From: Deltaproteobacteria bacterium
Lineage (GTDB): Bacteria; Desulfobacterota; DSM-4660; Desulfatiglandales; B25-G16
DNA: 7,532 nt
Assembly: GCA_003646875.1 (NCBI GenBank)
Contig: QMLT01000074.1
Span: 1 to 7,532, forward strand
Reading direction: 5' to 3'
Part shown: piece by piece, positions 1-6,034 of the stretch
How positions within the stretch are numbered: the first letter of the stretch is position 1
Layout: the number at the start of each line of letters is the position of its first letter
Notes under the pieces: model-generated
What the model was told of the DNA's origin: nothing
Databases searched by the model: none
What the model saw: only the letters and a program-made list of their open reading frames with translations
Program-made: the position numbers and the translations under genes

Positions 1-1021
1 CAATAGAGTGTGTCACATTGAAATTCATCTCTTTGGTAACCAATGTAGCATCCTTATATTTTCCTTTCTCATATTTCCTCATCTCCTCAACCGTAGTAAC
101 CCTGTCTTTATTGGCATCAGCTGCCTTTACCTCAGGGACAATAATAACATCATCAAGTTCAGCATCACCTCTTTCGATAAACCAGCTTACCTTAACCACA
201 TTAAAGGGATAGATTTTGGATATGAGATCTGTTGGTCCTAAGATAGGCAAATGGCCTAATTTTTTTCCGGTATACCATTTATGTGTTGGAATCCACCCAG
301 GTGCCCTCATTTTTGTTACAGGCTTTCCATCTTTTGTAAATCTATTCCAGCTTCTACTTTTCAAGGCCTTTCCCGGCCTTTTGCCGGTATGGCAGGTGAC
401 GCATGCTATTTTATTAACATGCTTGCTGTCCAGGATTTCACCTCCATCAACATTTCCATGGGGTTTTTCTTCGTGGCATTTGGCGCAGGAAAGGGTTCCC
501 TTCATTGTTGACTCCGTTGTATCAAGGACATATCCCTTGGCAAATTGGTGATCGCTATGGGAATCGGATAATCTCTCATGACAATCCTGGCACCTCATTC
601 CCATTGCAATATGAATATCATGTTCTTCATCAAACAAATCCCCTCTCTTGGCAGTATCCTTCACATGACATTTCTTACATTGGGCTATTGTTGGTTCCCC
701 TTTGCCATCCTTCGTCTTATGGCAAAGGCTACAATCGGTCTTTCCTGTTGCAGGGTCTATATAGCTGGATATATGACATTTACCACATTTTGCCTTCCAC
801 CCCTTTATCCGTCCCTGTTTTTCAAAGCTAAAGTTAGGGAGCGCACACCACTTCTCCAGCATGCCCAAACCATTGCCCCAGCCGCCAAGTGCCGGGCTTC
901 TTCCAAGTTGCCCATGATAGGAACTTTCAGCACAGTCTTTTGCCTGTAAGTTAGCGGGGCTGATTAGAAGAGCGAGGGACAAAGTAATTAAAATCAGTAG
1001 TGCGTTTTTTAGAGATTCCAT
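1..1021 (-). CDS. Exported multihaem cytochrome c, possibly octahaem tetrathionate-reductase-like (partial, C-terminus outside window)
   Basis: Reading the minus strand from the ATG at 1021-1019 gives 340 codons with no stop, running off the left edge. An AGGAG ribosome site lies about 8 nt upstream. Residues 1-27 form a signal peptide: a hydrophobic stretch at about 6-22, with likely cleavage after LQA at 27. Six CXXCH haem sites follow: C79-H83 (CGKCH), C97-H101 (CSLCH), C115-H119 (CKKCH), C144-H148 (CQDCH), C179-H183 (CAKCH) and C207-H211 (CVTCH). Extra His residues (H134, H137, H155, H158, H188, H201, H247, H257, H338) could be distal haem ligands. C30 and C59 are unpaired with haem and may form a disulfide. 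After haem 6 there is a haem-free segment (212-340) ending in VTHSI. The haem order, this segment and the late His recall the octahaem tetrathionate reductase family, in which further haems would follow beyond the window. The multihaem call is seen directly; the subfamily is from memory of the fold and is tentative. It acts in the periplasm in electron transfer or reduction of S or N compounds. Confidence 0.9.
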   Translation of the reverse strand, partial: MESLKNALLILITLSLALLISPANLQAKDCAESSYHGQLGRSPALGGWGNGLGMLEKWCALPNFSFEKQGRIKGWKAKCGKCHISSYIDPATGKTDCSLCHKTKDGKGEPTIAQCKKCHVKDTAKRGDLFDEEHDIHIAMGMRCQDCHERLSDSHSDHQFAKGYVLDTTESTMKGTLSCAKCHEEKPHGNVDGGEILDSKHVNKIACVTCHTGKRPGKALKSRSWNRFTKDGKPVTKMRAPGWIPTHKWYTGKKLGHLPILGPTDLISKIYPFNVVKVSWFIERGDAELDDVIIVPEVKAADANKDRVTTVEEMRKYEKGKYKDATLVTKEMNFNVTHSI

Positions 1022-1070
1022 CTTTTACTTCTCCTTTTTTAATTCGATATTAAGTTCAAATGACACAGAA

Positions 1071-1099
1071 GATAAACATTTATTTCTAAATTATGTCAA
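1071..1099 (-). promoter_or_regulatory. Candidate sigma70-type promoter for the cytochrome gene
   Basis: On the minus strand a perfect -35 box TTGACA (1099-1094) is followed after 17 nt by TTTATC (1076-1071), a weak -10 box. Transcription would start around 1064, giving a leader of about 43 nt that contains the AGGAG site before the ATG at 1021. It lies in the 105-bp gap after the ppiD-like stop codon, so the cytochrome could be transcribed independently. The -35 match and spacing are good; the -10 match is poor. Confidence 0.4.
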
Positions 1100-1101
1100 G
1101 G

Positions 1102-1118
1102 AAAAATTGCCAGCAATT
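1102..1118 (-). terminator. Weak intrinsic terminator after the ppiD-like gene
   Basis: Nine bases after the ppiD-like stop, the minus strand reads AATTGCTGGCAATT followed by TTT. This can form a 5-bp AATTG/CAATT stem with a CTGG loop and a short U tract. The stem is AT-rich and short, so termination would be partial at best. Its position just ahead of the cytochrome promoter candidate is what makes it plausible. Confidence 0.3.
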
Positions 1119-1126
1119 GGGTATTT

Positions 1127-3022
1127 TTACTCAATAGGGGTAACAATCTTTATCTCTGCCTTTTCTTTTATGGATTGAATCCAGGCATTAAATATCCTTC
1201 TATCTTTCATTAAAAGATACATTTGCTTAAAGGAATCCTTTTCTTTATCAAAACTCTCCTGATTTAGTTCTTCTCTTGCAAGCCATCTAATTATGTAAAC
1301 TTTATTATTTACCACAAAGACCTCATCTGGATATCTATTTTGAGATGAGAGGGCAAAGCTAACCTCAGATAGCAATGATGAGTAACCAATTTTTGGGATA
1401 TTATCTCCCCTGGTAAAAAAGCCTGTTTCATCTGTTTCTAATCCTTTAATTTTAGCCAGTTCAGACCAATCAGCGCCCCCTTTTAATTTCTCAAGATAGC
1501 CTTCCGCCTCCCTTTTTGCAGCAATAAGAGATAGATGATTGATAAAATCTTTATCTAATTGATCAGAGACTTCACTTATTTTTGGTATATGGGAACTTTT
1601 AGTGTCAACAACCTGAATAATATAGAATTTACCCTTATGTTCGATGATCTCACTCGTCTCTCCCTTTTTTAGGGAGAATATTGATTTTATAAGTCTTTCA
1701 TCTCCACCCAGCCCTGGAATGGCACCTTTTTTCGGGAAATAATCCGTTTCCTTTGCTGTAAGACCATGTTGAGCTGCATAAGTAGCTAAATCAATATCAT
1801 ATGGCATCTGATCCATCAATGTAAGGGCCCTTTCATGTGCCATTTCCTTACTTATATCATTTTTTATTATGGTTACTATTTGATTTCTAACCTCAGAAAA
1901 GGTTTTAACGGTAGCCTCCTTGATATCATCTACCCGAATTATATGCCAGCCAAATCGGGTCTTTACCGGTCCACCTATTTCTCCTTTTTTAAGGCTAAAG
2001 GCAAGTTTTTCAAAGGGCTTAACCATTTTTCCTCGAGTAAAATAGCCAAGGTCGCCCCCCCTTGACGCAGTAGGACCTTGAGAGTATTTTTTAGCAAGCG
2101 CAGCAAAATCCTCGCCATTTTTTAGCCTTTTTAATAGAGATAGCGCCCTCTCTTTTGTCTCTTTATTTTCTGATTCCGATGCATCAGGTGATACCTTAAG
2201 AAGTATATGTCTTGCCTTAATCTTTTTCGGATTCTTAAACCTTTCTTGATTTAATTCATAGTAATCTGATATCTCTTTTTCTGTAATAGATACCTTATCT
2301 AAGAAATCAGATGGGTCGAGGACAAGATAGGCTATTTTTATCTTTTCTGGAATCCTATATTTTTCCTTATGCGCCTTGAAATATGCCTCTTTCTCATCTT
2401 GTTTTACCTCTGTTTTGCCTTTAAAGTCCCTGGGATTGAAAGAGACAAAACCAATATTAACTTTTTCTTTTTGATAGGAATAGTAATTCATAATCTCCAT
2501 GTCTGTGGTTGGAAAAAAGCATTTGATAAAGTTCTGGATTTTTTTTCCTAATAACTCTAATTTTATTGATGATTCAAAATCCGCTGGTTCCATTCTGTTA
2601 TAATTTAAGAGAGTCCTATATCTTCTCTCATCAAATTTGCCATTTACCTGAAAGGCAGGGTAGGTAAAAATTGCGTTAGCTACCTCATCATCTGTAACCC
2701 CTAGGCCGATTCTATTAGACTCCTGGCTGATTAATCTCTTTTCTATTAGGCTGTTTAGGGCCCTTTGCTTGATTTGAAATGCCTTGATAAGAGAATCATT
2801 CCAGTATTCTTTATATTGTTTTTGTAGCGCATCGAGTATCTCACGGTATTTTGCATCATATTCAAGTCCTGTGATTAAATCGCCATTTACATAGGCAATC
2901 TTTGAGCCAGGTTTTTCCCGGATTGCATAGACACCCCAAAAAACAAAGACAACGGCGATAAGGCCAACCAGCACCTTAACCAAGATACCTTTTGTGTGCC
3001 TTCTCATTAACGTGATGAACAT
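1127..3022 (-). CDS. ppiD: PpiD/SurA-type membrane-anchored peptidyl-prolyl isomerase (periplasmic chaperone)
   Basis: This 631-aa protein has the PpiD plan. A short basic cytoplasmic N-terminus (MRRHTKG) precedes one membrane segment at about residues 13-33 (ILVKVLVGLIAVVFVFWGVY), then a SurA-N-like helical chaperone domain at about 36-200 with the usual NGDLIT start. A parvulin (PpiC) domain at about 267-366 carries the family signatures KARHILL (269-275), a GGDLGYF stretch (322-328) and FGWHIIRV (357-364). Two further parvulin-tail-like stretches follow at about 425-474 and 532-581. The length matches PpiD (about 620-630 aa). The protein should sit in the inner membrane facing the periplasm and assist folding of exported proteins. 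The start is supported by an AAAGGAGG site 9 nt upstream (3039-3032). An internal ATG at codon 6 is possible but less well placed. It lies 19 bp after the cobO-like stop, so the two are probably co-transcribed. The gene is AT-rich compared with the thiolase and dehydratase genes to its right. Confidence 0.92.
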   Translation of the reverse strand: MFITLMRRHTKGILVKVLVGLIAVVFVFWGVYAIREKPGSKIAYVNGDLITGLEYDAKYREILDALQKQYKEYWNDSLIKAFQIKQRALNSLIEKRLISQESNRIGLGVTDDEVANAIFTYPAFQVNGKFDERRYRTLLNYNRMEPADFESSIKLELLGKKIQNFIKCFFPTTDMEIMNYYSYQKEKVNIGFVSFNPRDFKGKTEVKQDEKEAYFKAHKEKYRIPEKIKIAYLVLDPSDFLDKVSITEKEISDYYELNQERFKNPKKIKARHILLKVSPDASESENKETKERALSLLKRLKNGEDFAALAKKYSQGPTASRGGDLGYFTRGKMVKPFEKLAFSLKKGEIGGPVKTRFGWHIIRVDDIKEATVKTFSEVRNQIVTIIKNDISKEMAHERALTLMDQMPYDIDLATYAAQHGLTAKETDYFPKKGAIPGLGGDERLIKSIFSLKKGETSEIIEHKGKFYIIQVVDTKSSHIPKISEVSDQLDKDFINHLSLIAAKREAEGYLEKLKGGADWSELAKIKGLETDETGFFTRGDNIPKIGYSSLLSEVSFALSSQNRYPDEVFVVNNKVYIIRWLAREELNQESFDKEKDSFKQMYLLMKDRRIFNAWIQSIKEKAEIKIVTPIE

Positions 3023-3041
3023 GTAACCCGGCCTCCTTTAA

Positions 3042-3566
3042 TTAAAACTCAATCCCTTTCCTTGCCTCTATCCCAGTCTGATAAGGGTGCTTAATTTCAT
3101 CTATAAATGAAACAAGATCAGCCCTTTCAATGAGCTCCTTAGGGCAGTTTCGTCCCGTGAGGATCAATTCGAGGTTATCTGGCTTTTTATCTATAAGATC
3201 AATTACCCTTTTCAATGGAATCAGGTTAAAATCAATAGCCACATTGATCTCATCAAGGACAAGGATATTGTATTCTCGGGCAAGCAGTTCCTCCGCCTTA
3301 GTCATTGCCTTATCAGCCTCTTCAAGATCTATAGGCCTGGGATTTTTGGGGTCAACAAAATCTTTTGTGCCATATCGGAAGAGTTCGATCCCAAGTTTTT
3401 TTAGGCTCCTTATCTCCCCATAGTCCCATACCTTCATAAACTGGAGCACTGCAATCTTAAAATCATGCCCGGCAGCTCTAAGGCAAAGCCCAAGGGCTGC
3501 GGTAGTTTTACCCTTCCCACCGCCTGTATAAATCTGGATCAATCCAAGGTCCTTTCTTTTAGTCAT
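3042..3566 (-). CDS. cobO: Cob(I)alamin (corrinoid) adenosyltransferase, CobO/BtuR (CobA) family
   Basis: This 174-aa protein transfers the adenosyl group of ATP to reduced corrinoids, in cobalamin synthesis or salvage in the cytoplasm. The modified P-loop is GGGKGKTTAA at residues 15-24, preceded by the typical IQIYTG. A Walker-B-like ILVLDEIN lies at 101-108, LILTGRNCP at 134-142, and the diagnostic C-terminus HPYQTGI (160-166) and GIEF (171-174) ends the protein. The length is slightly short of the usual 180-200 aa because the N-terminal extension of some homologues is missing; all core motifs are present. The ATG at 3566 has a GGAGG site 5 nt upstream (3575-3571). It is the first gene of a likely two-gene operon with the ppiD-like gene 19 bp downstream. 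No cobalamin riboswitch was found upstream. The product would serve AdoCbl enzymes elsewhere in the genome; none is in this window. Confidence 0.95.
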   Translation of the reverse strand: MTKRKDLGLIQIYTGGGKGKTTAALGLCLRAAGHDFKIAVLQFMKVWDYGEIRSLKKLGIELFRYGTKDFVDPKNPRPIDLEEADKAMTKAEELLAREYNILVLDEINVAIDFNLIPLKRVIDLIDKKPDNLELILTGRNCPKELIERADLVSFIDEIKHPYQTGIEARKGIEF

Positions 3567-3658
3567 ATTTCCTCCCTGATTTGTTTATTGTTTTCGGAAT
3601 TTTTGTATATGCTCCGAAGAATCAGCGACTTGTTCATCCTGTTAAACCCCTGCAAGTG

Positions 3659-3673
3659 GCCGCCAGAGGCGGC
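3659..3673. repeat. GC-rich inverted repeat (hairpin)
   Basis: A perfect 6-bp inverted repeat GCCGCC/GGCGGC surrounds a 3-nt loop (AGA). No T run follows on either strand, so it is not a standard intrinsic terminator. It stands out against AT-rich surroundings and lies about 93 bp upstream of the cobO start. Confidence 0.6.
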
Positions 3674-3736
3674 ATTTAAGAGGGCAAGTAATATTTTGAG
3701 CAATTACGAATTCTTCAATAAGTTCGTGTGGATTTT

Positions 3737-3757
3737 ATGCCTAGGCATTTTATAAAA
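3737..3757. repeat. Two adjoining perfect palindromes
   Basis: ATGCCTAGGCAT (3737-3748) is a perfect 12-bp palindrome. It shares its last T with TTTTATAAAA (3748-3757), a perfect 10-bp palindrome. A dyad of this kind could be an operator or part of a repeat element; nothing in the sequence decides between these. Confidence 0.5.
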
Positions 3758-3764
3758 GGCTTGC

Positions 3765-3784
3765 GCCCGCCTGCGGGCAGGCCT
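3765..3784. repeat. GC-rich overlapping palindrome, copy 1 of a shared 12-bp core
   Basis: Two inverted repeats overlap here: GCCCGC/GCGGGC (arms 3765-3770 and 3773-3778) and GCCTGC/GCAGGC (arms 3769-3774 and 3777-3782). On the minus strand 3784-3773 reads AGGCCTGCCCGC, identical to the plus strand at 5861-5872, which belongs to a second hairpin. GC-rich palindromes of this general look are often dispersed in genomes; copy number outside the window is unknown. Confidence 0.6.
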
Positions 3785-3931
3785 AAACTCCGAAGGACTA
3801 TAGCCATTATCGTTTGCTCTATTGGCTTAACCAGGTTGTGTCTGAACTTATTGAGGAGTTAGGCTTTTTCTTTAGCTCAAAAATAGAGTTTCTGTCAATC
3901 AATAAACTATATTCTTTGGATATGAGGTCTA

Positions 3932-4105
3932 TATTTTCCTTCTTGACTTATAATATCTTTTATTTAAAATTAAAGACTCTATGAAAATAGCCTCTCGGCG
4001 ATCAGAGACAGGGCCTGTTTCCGGCTTGTAGTATCTCAATCCGACTCTAACTGCCCAGTTGGTGCCTGCATATTTGGGGTTTACCAAACAGTTTAGAAGA
4101 TTAGA
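3932..4105 (-). pseudogene. Possible protein-coding remnant (stop-to-stop open frame, no start)
   Basis: The minus strand is open for 58 codons between a TAA at 4106-4108 and a TAG at 3929-3931, with no ATG. The translation includes NPKYAGTNWAVRVGLRYY followed by KPETG. It looks more protein-like than random, and GLRYYKPETG resembles the GLRYYDPETG signature of Rhs-repeat core domains. No further coding sequence continues on either side. It may be the fragment of a decayed gene or a chance open frame. The promoter candidate for the plus-strand genes overlaps its far end. Confidence 0.25.
3943..3970 (+). promoter_or_regulatory. Candidate sigma70-type promoter for the thiolase-like/DUF35 pair
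   Basis: TTGACT (3943-3948, 5 of 6 to consensus) is followed after 16 nt by TAAAAT (3965-3970, 5 of 6). Transcription would start near 3977, leaving an untranslated leader of about 215 nt before the ATG at 4192. The boxes are good, but the local AT-richness makes chance matches likely and the long leader is unusual. Confidence 0.35.
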
Positions 4106-4191
4106 TTAGCTATCTCTCTGTTGGCCGATAGGTATCATTCAGGGCGGGTGGCACAGCCTATTTTTTCCTTCCGAGTGATTGAGGGTTAGTT

Positions 4192-5370
4192 ATGCCGCAT
4201 CATTTAAGAGACAAATATGCTATCGTTGGAGTTGGTTACACACCACAAGGAAAAATAGACGGGAGAACCGCCCTAAGCTTTCATCTTCAGGCCTGCGCCA
4301 ATGCCATCAATGACGCGGGAGTCAAAAGAAAGGATATAGACGGTCTTATCATTTACCGGAGCTTTACCCCCCTCCTTGGTGAACCAGAGGTAACCCCATA
4401 TCTTGTCGCCCAGCACTTAGGTATAAGTCCCAAGATTCTAAGCCAGGAGGCTAACTGTGCAAGGGGACATCTTTTGCACGCTATTGCTTTTCTTGAGGCA
4501 GGTTTGTGCAACTATGTCCTTATATCCTATGGAGACAATGCCCTTTCAGGTGGACGTAGATTTTTGAGTGAGGCTACACATGGGGAGTCTTTTAAAGATA
4601 ATGCCGCCTTTGGCGAATTCGGCTTAGTATCCAACTATGCCATGGCAGCCAGGAGGGCAATGTTTGAGTTTCAAACCGGTCCTGATATCTGGAAAGAGAT
4701 TGCCGTCAGCCAGCGCAAGTGGGCAAATCTAAACCCACGGGCTGTGATGTATGACAGGGGGTTAACGTACGCGGATTATCTCAAGGCTAAGTGGGTAGTG
4801 GAACCATTTCGCACTTATGATACATGCCTTATTAGTGACGGCGGCAGGGCCTTTATAGTTACATCTCTTGAGAGGGCGAAAGATCTGAAACAAACCCCTG
4901 CTCTTATCATGGGTTTTGGGTCATATCATCCATCAATAGATATTCATCAGTCTGATTATATGGCTGGCCCTACTGGGGCGTTGGAATCAGGGAAGCAGGC
5001 GCTACAGATGGCAGACATAACCATTGATGATATTACGGCATGCGAGATCTATGACTGCTTTACTTACACTGTTGAGATTACATTGCAGGATTATGGCTTT
5101 TTTGGCCCTGGAGAGGGAAAGGATTGGTTTTCTGATGGGAGGATTGCTCCAGGTGGTGACCTGCCTGTAAATACCTCCGGCGGCCTCCTTTCGGAGGCCT
5201 ATTTTATGGGACTTACACCCTTAACAGAGGCTGTCATGCAGATTATGGGCAGGTGCGGAGAAAGACAACTTGGCCCAAAAACGGCAACAAAGGAGCCAGA
5301 GATTGTTCTTGTAAGTGATAATGGTGGCGTGTTTCAAAGTCATGCTACAATGATTTTAAGGAGATTGTGA
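4192..5370 (+). CDS. Thiolase-superfamily acyl-CoA enzyme, SCP2/Ltp type (DUF35-dependent thiolase or aldolase)
   Basis: This 392-aa protein has the thiolase fold length and landmarks: KYAIVGVG (8-15), a nucleophile-elbow-like ANCARG with Cys89, CEIYDCFTYT (284-293), DYGFFGPGEG (300-309), and LPVNTSGGLLSEAY (324-337). In ordinary thiolases the last block continues as GHPxG; here the histidine position is Tyr337, and the second catalytic Cys near the C-terminus is missing (VSDNGG, 374-379). Such changes are typical of the SCP2/Ltp branch, where DUF35 partners are needed. Members include Ltp2, a retro-aldolase in steroid side-chain breakdown, and BbsB, the 2-benzoylsuccinyl-CoA thiolase subunit. 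Tyr287 and Tyr337 sit where that branch carries conserved tyrosines. The substrate is a CoA thioester of unknown structure; either thiolytic cleavage or retro-aldol cleavage is possible. The ATG is preceded by GAGGG 6 nt upstream. The stop codon abuts the next gene's GTG start, so the two are translated together. Confidence 0.9.
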   Translation: MPHHLRDKYAIVGVGYTPQGKIDGRTALSFHLQACANAINDAGVKRKDIDGLIIYRSFTPLLGEPEVTPYLVAQHLGISPKILSQEANCARGHLLHAIAFLEAGLCNYVLISYGDNALSGGRRFLSEATHGESFKDNAAFGEFGLVSNYAMAARRAMFEFQTGPDIWKEIAVSQRKWANLNPRAVMYDRGLTYADYLKAKWVVEPFRTYDTCLISDGGRAFIVTSLERAKDLKQTPALIMGFGSYHPSIDIHQSDYMAGPTGALESGKQALQMADITIDDITACEIYDCFTYTVEITLQDYGFFGPGEGKDWFSDGRIAPGGDLPVNTSGGLLSEAYFMGLTPLTEAVMQIMGRCGERQLGPKTATKEPEIVLVSDNGGVFQSHATMILRRL

Positions 5371-5778
5371 GTGGGATACGACAAACCTATTCCAGAGCCA
5401 AACGCAGACACCAGCCCCTTTTGGGATGGGTGTAGAAGACATCAACTTCGATTCCAGAGGTGCTCAGATTGTGGTCATATCCGCTTCCCGGCCTCTTTTC
5501 TGTGTCCAGGATGCCATTCATTTGATAGCCAGTGGATTGAATCTATTGGCAGAGGGAAAATTTACTCCTTTGCTATCTATCATGTTGCTTTTGATCAGGC
5601 ATTCAAGGATAGCCTTCCATATGTCACGGCGATCGTGGAATTAGCTGAAGGTCCCAGGCTTCTCACCAATATTGTTGGCTGCCGCCCATCTGATGTGAGA
5701 TGTGATATGCCTGTCGAGGTTGTATGGGATGACACTGCCGCGAAGTTTGCCCTTCCTAAATTCAGGCCGCTTCCTTGA
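5371..5778 (+). CDS. DUF35 zinc-ribbon/OB-fold partner of the thiolase-like enzyme
   Basis: This 135-aa protein is a standard Zn-ribbon plus OB-fold (DUF35) subunit. Four cysteines, C31-x2-C34 and C45-x2-C48, form the rubredoxin-like zinc site. An N-terminal helix with SPFWDGCRRHQLRFQRC precedes it. Residues of about 53-130 form the OB fold, with the usual GRGKIYSFAIYH and LPYVTAIVELAEGPRLLTN stretches. The family binds thiolase-like enzymes and helps position the acyl-CoA, as in archaeal acetoacetyl-CoA thiolase/HMG-CoA synthase, BbsA-BbsB and Ltp2-ChsH2. The start is GTG, directly after the upstream TGA (TGAGTG), with AAGGAG at 5358-5363, 7 nt away and inside the upstream gene. This points to translational coupling and a fixed subunit ratio. 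Unlike ChsH2, there is no fused MaoC domain. Confidence 0.93.
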   Translation: MGYDKPIPEPNADTSPFWDGCRRHQLRFQRCSDCGHIRFPASFLCPGCHSFDSQWIESIGRGKIYSFAIYHVAFDQAFKDSLPYVTAIVELAEGPRLLTNIVGCRPSDVRCDMPVEVVWDDTAAKFALPKFRPLP

Positions 5779-5838
5779 AAATCACCTTTTTCGTTTAATC
5801 TTTTGGTTACGCTTAAGTGTCGAGGCATTGATGGTTAA

Positions 5839-5972
5839 TAGGGTAATGACTGTTTCTGAAAGGCCTGCCCGCCATCGTCCCGACCTTCGAGACTCAGGCG
5901 AGGCAGGTGATATTTGAAAAGCATTCATATTAGCCCTATAGATATCGCCTTGAAGAAATTGTTATTACCCTA
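5839..5972. mobile_element. MITE-like element with 25-bp imperfect terminal inverted repeats
   Basis: The ends 5839-5863 and 5948-5972 are inverted copies matching at 20 of 25 positions, with shared pattern TAGGGTAATNACNNTTTCT and a common AAGG at the inner end. Both outer ends carry TA, which could be a target duplication of the IS630/mariner type. The similarity stops abruptly outside these TAs. Inside lies a GC-rich hairpin (5864-5907). The whole 134 bp could fold as one long interrupted hairpin. No coding sequence is present, as expected of a non-autonomous element. It lies between converging genes, a tolerant insertion site. A structured bidirectional terminator is the main alternative. 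Confidence 0.4.
5861..5907. repeat. GC-rich hairpin, copy 2 of the shared 12-bp core
   Basis: The arms CCTGCCCGCC (5864-5873) and GGCGAGGCAGG (5897-5907) pair with one bulged base around a 23-nt loop. AGGCCTGCCCGC at 5861-5872 is identical to the reverse complement of 3773-3784. No U tract follows, so a classic terminator is not supported. Confidence 0.55.
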
Positions 5973-6004
5973 AATAGCATGGAACGTTAATTCTGTGACT
6001 TGAT

Positions 6005-6026
6005 AAAAAAGGATGCCTCAACCCTT
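6005..6026 (-). terminator. Possible intrinsic terminator of the AbfD-like gene
   Basis: Starting 8 nt past the TAG stop, the minus strand forms a short stem AAGGG/TCCTT (one G-U pair, 6026-6022 with 6013-6009), an 8-nt loop, and a run of six Ts (6010-6005). The stem is short but the U tract and position fit. Confidence 0.4.
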
Positions 6027-6034
6027 AAATGTTA

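Larger units (their letters stand above)
3567..4191. other. Long intergenic region between divergent cobO-like and thiolase-like genes
   Basis: This 625-bp gap has no convincing intact gene on either strand. It contains a cluster of perfect palindromes between 3659 and 3784, a stop-to-stop protein-like frame on the minus strand at 3932-4105, and a promoter candidate for the plus-strand pair at 3943-3970. It separates diverging transcription units, so it should hold promoters for both. No good cobO promoter was recognised. The size and palindrome content suggest past insertion of repeats or decay of a gene. Confidence 0.6.
5779..6034. other. Intergenic region between converging genes
   Basis: This 256-bp gap contains the inverted-repeat element at 5839-5972 and the terminator-like hairpin at 6005-6026. 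No intrinsic terminator was found immediately after the DUF35 stop on the plus strand. No coding sequence is supported. Confidence 0.6.

Noticed and set aside
8..949. Several plus-strand open frames of 64-123 codons over 8-949
   Set aside because: They lie opposite the minus-strand cytochrome frame, which has a signal peptide, six haem motifs and a ribosome site; the plus frames overlap one another and show no family features.
3567..3700. Cobalamin riboswitch upstream of cobO
   Set aside because: GGCCACTTGCAGG on the minus strand only loosely resembles a B12 box, and the rest of the conserved riboswitch core was not found.
3465..3755. Plus-strand 96-codon open frame
   Set aside because: Its first third is antisense to cobO, it lacks a convincing ribosome site, and the rest crosses the palindrome cluster.
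3612..3795. 8-bp direct repeat CTCCGAAG (3612-3619 and 3788-3795) as a target duplication of an inserted element
   Set aside because: An 8-bp match at this distance is plausible by chance and the enclosed segment has no terminal inverted repeats.
4148..4175. Terminator-like GGC...GCC followed by a T run just before the thiolase-like gene
   Set aside because: The stem is only about 3 bp, too weak to support a terminator, and it would block the gene it precedes.
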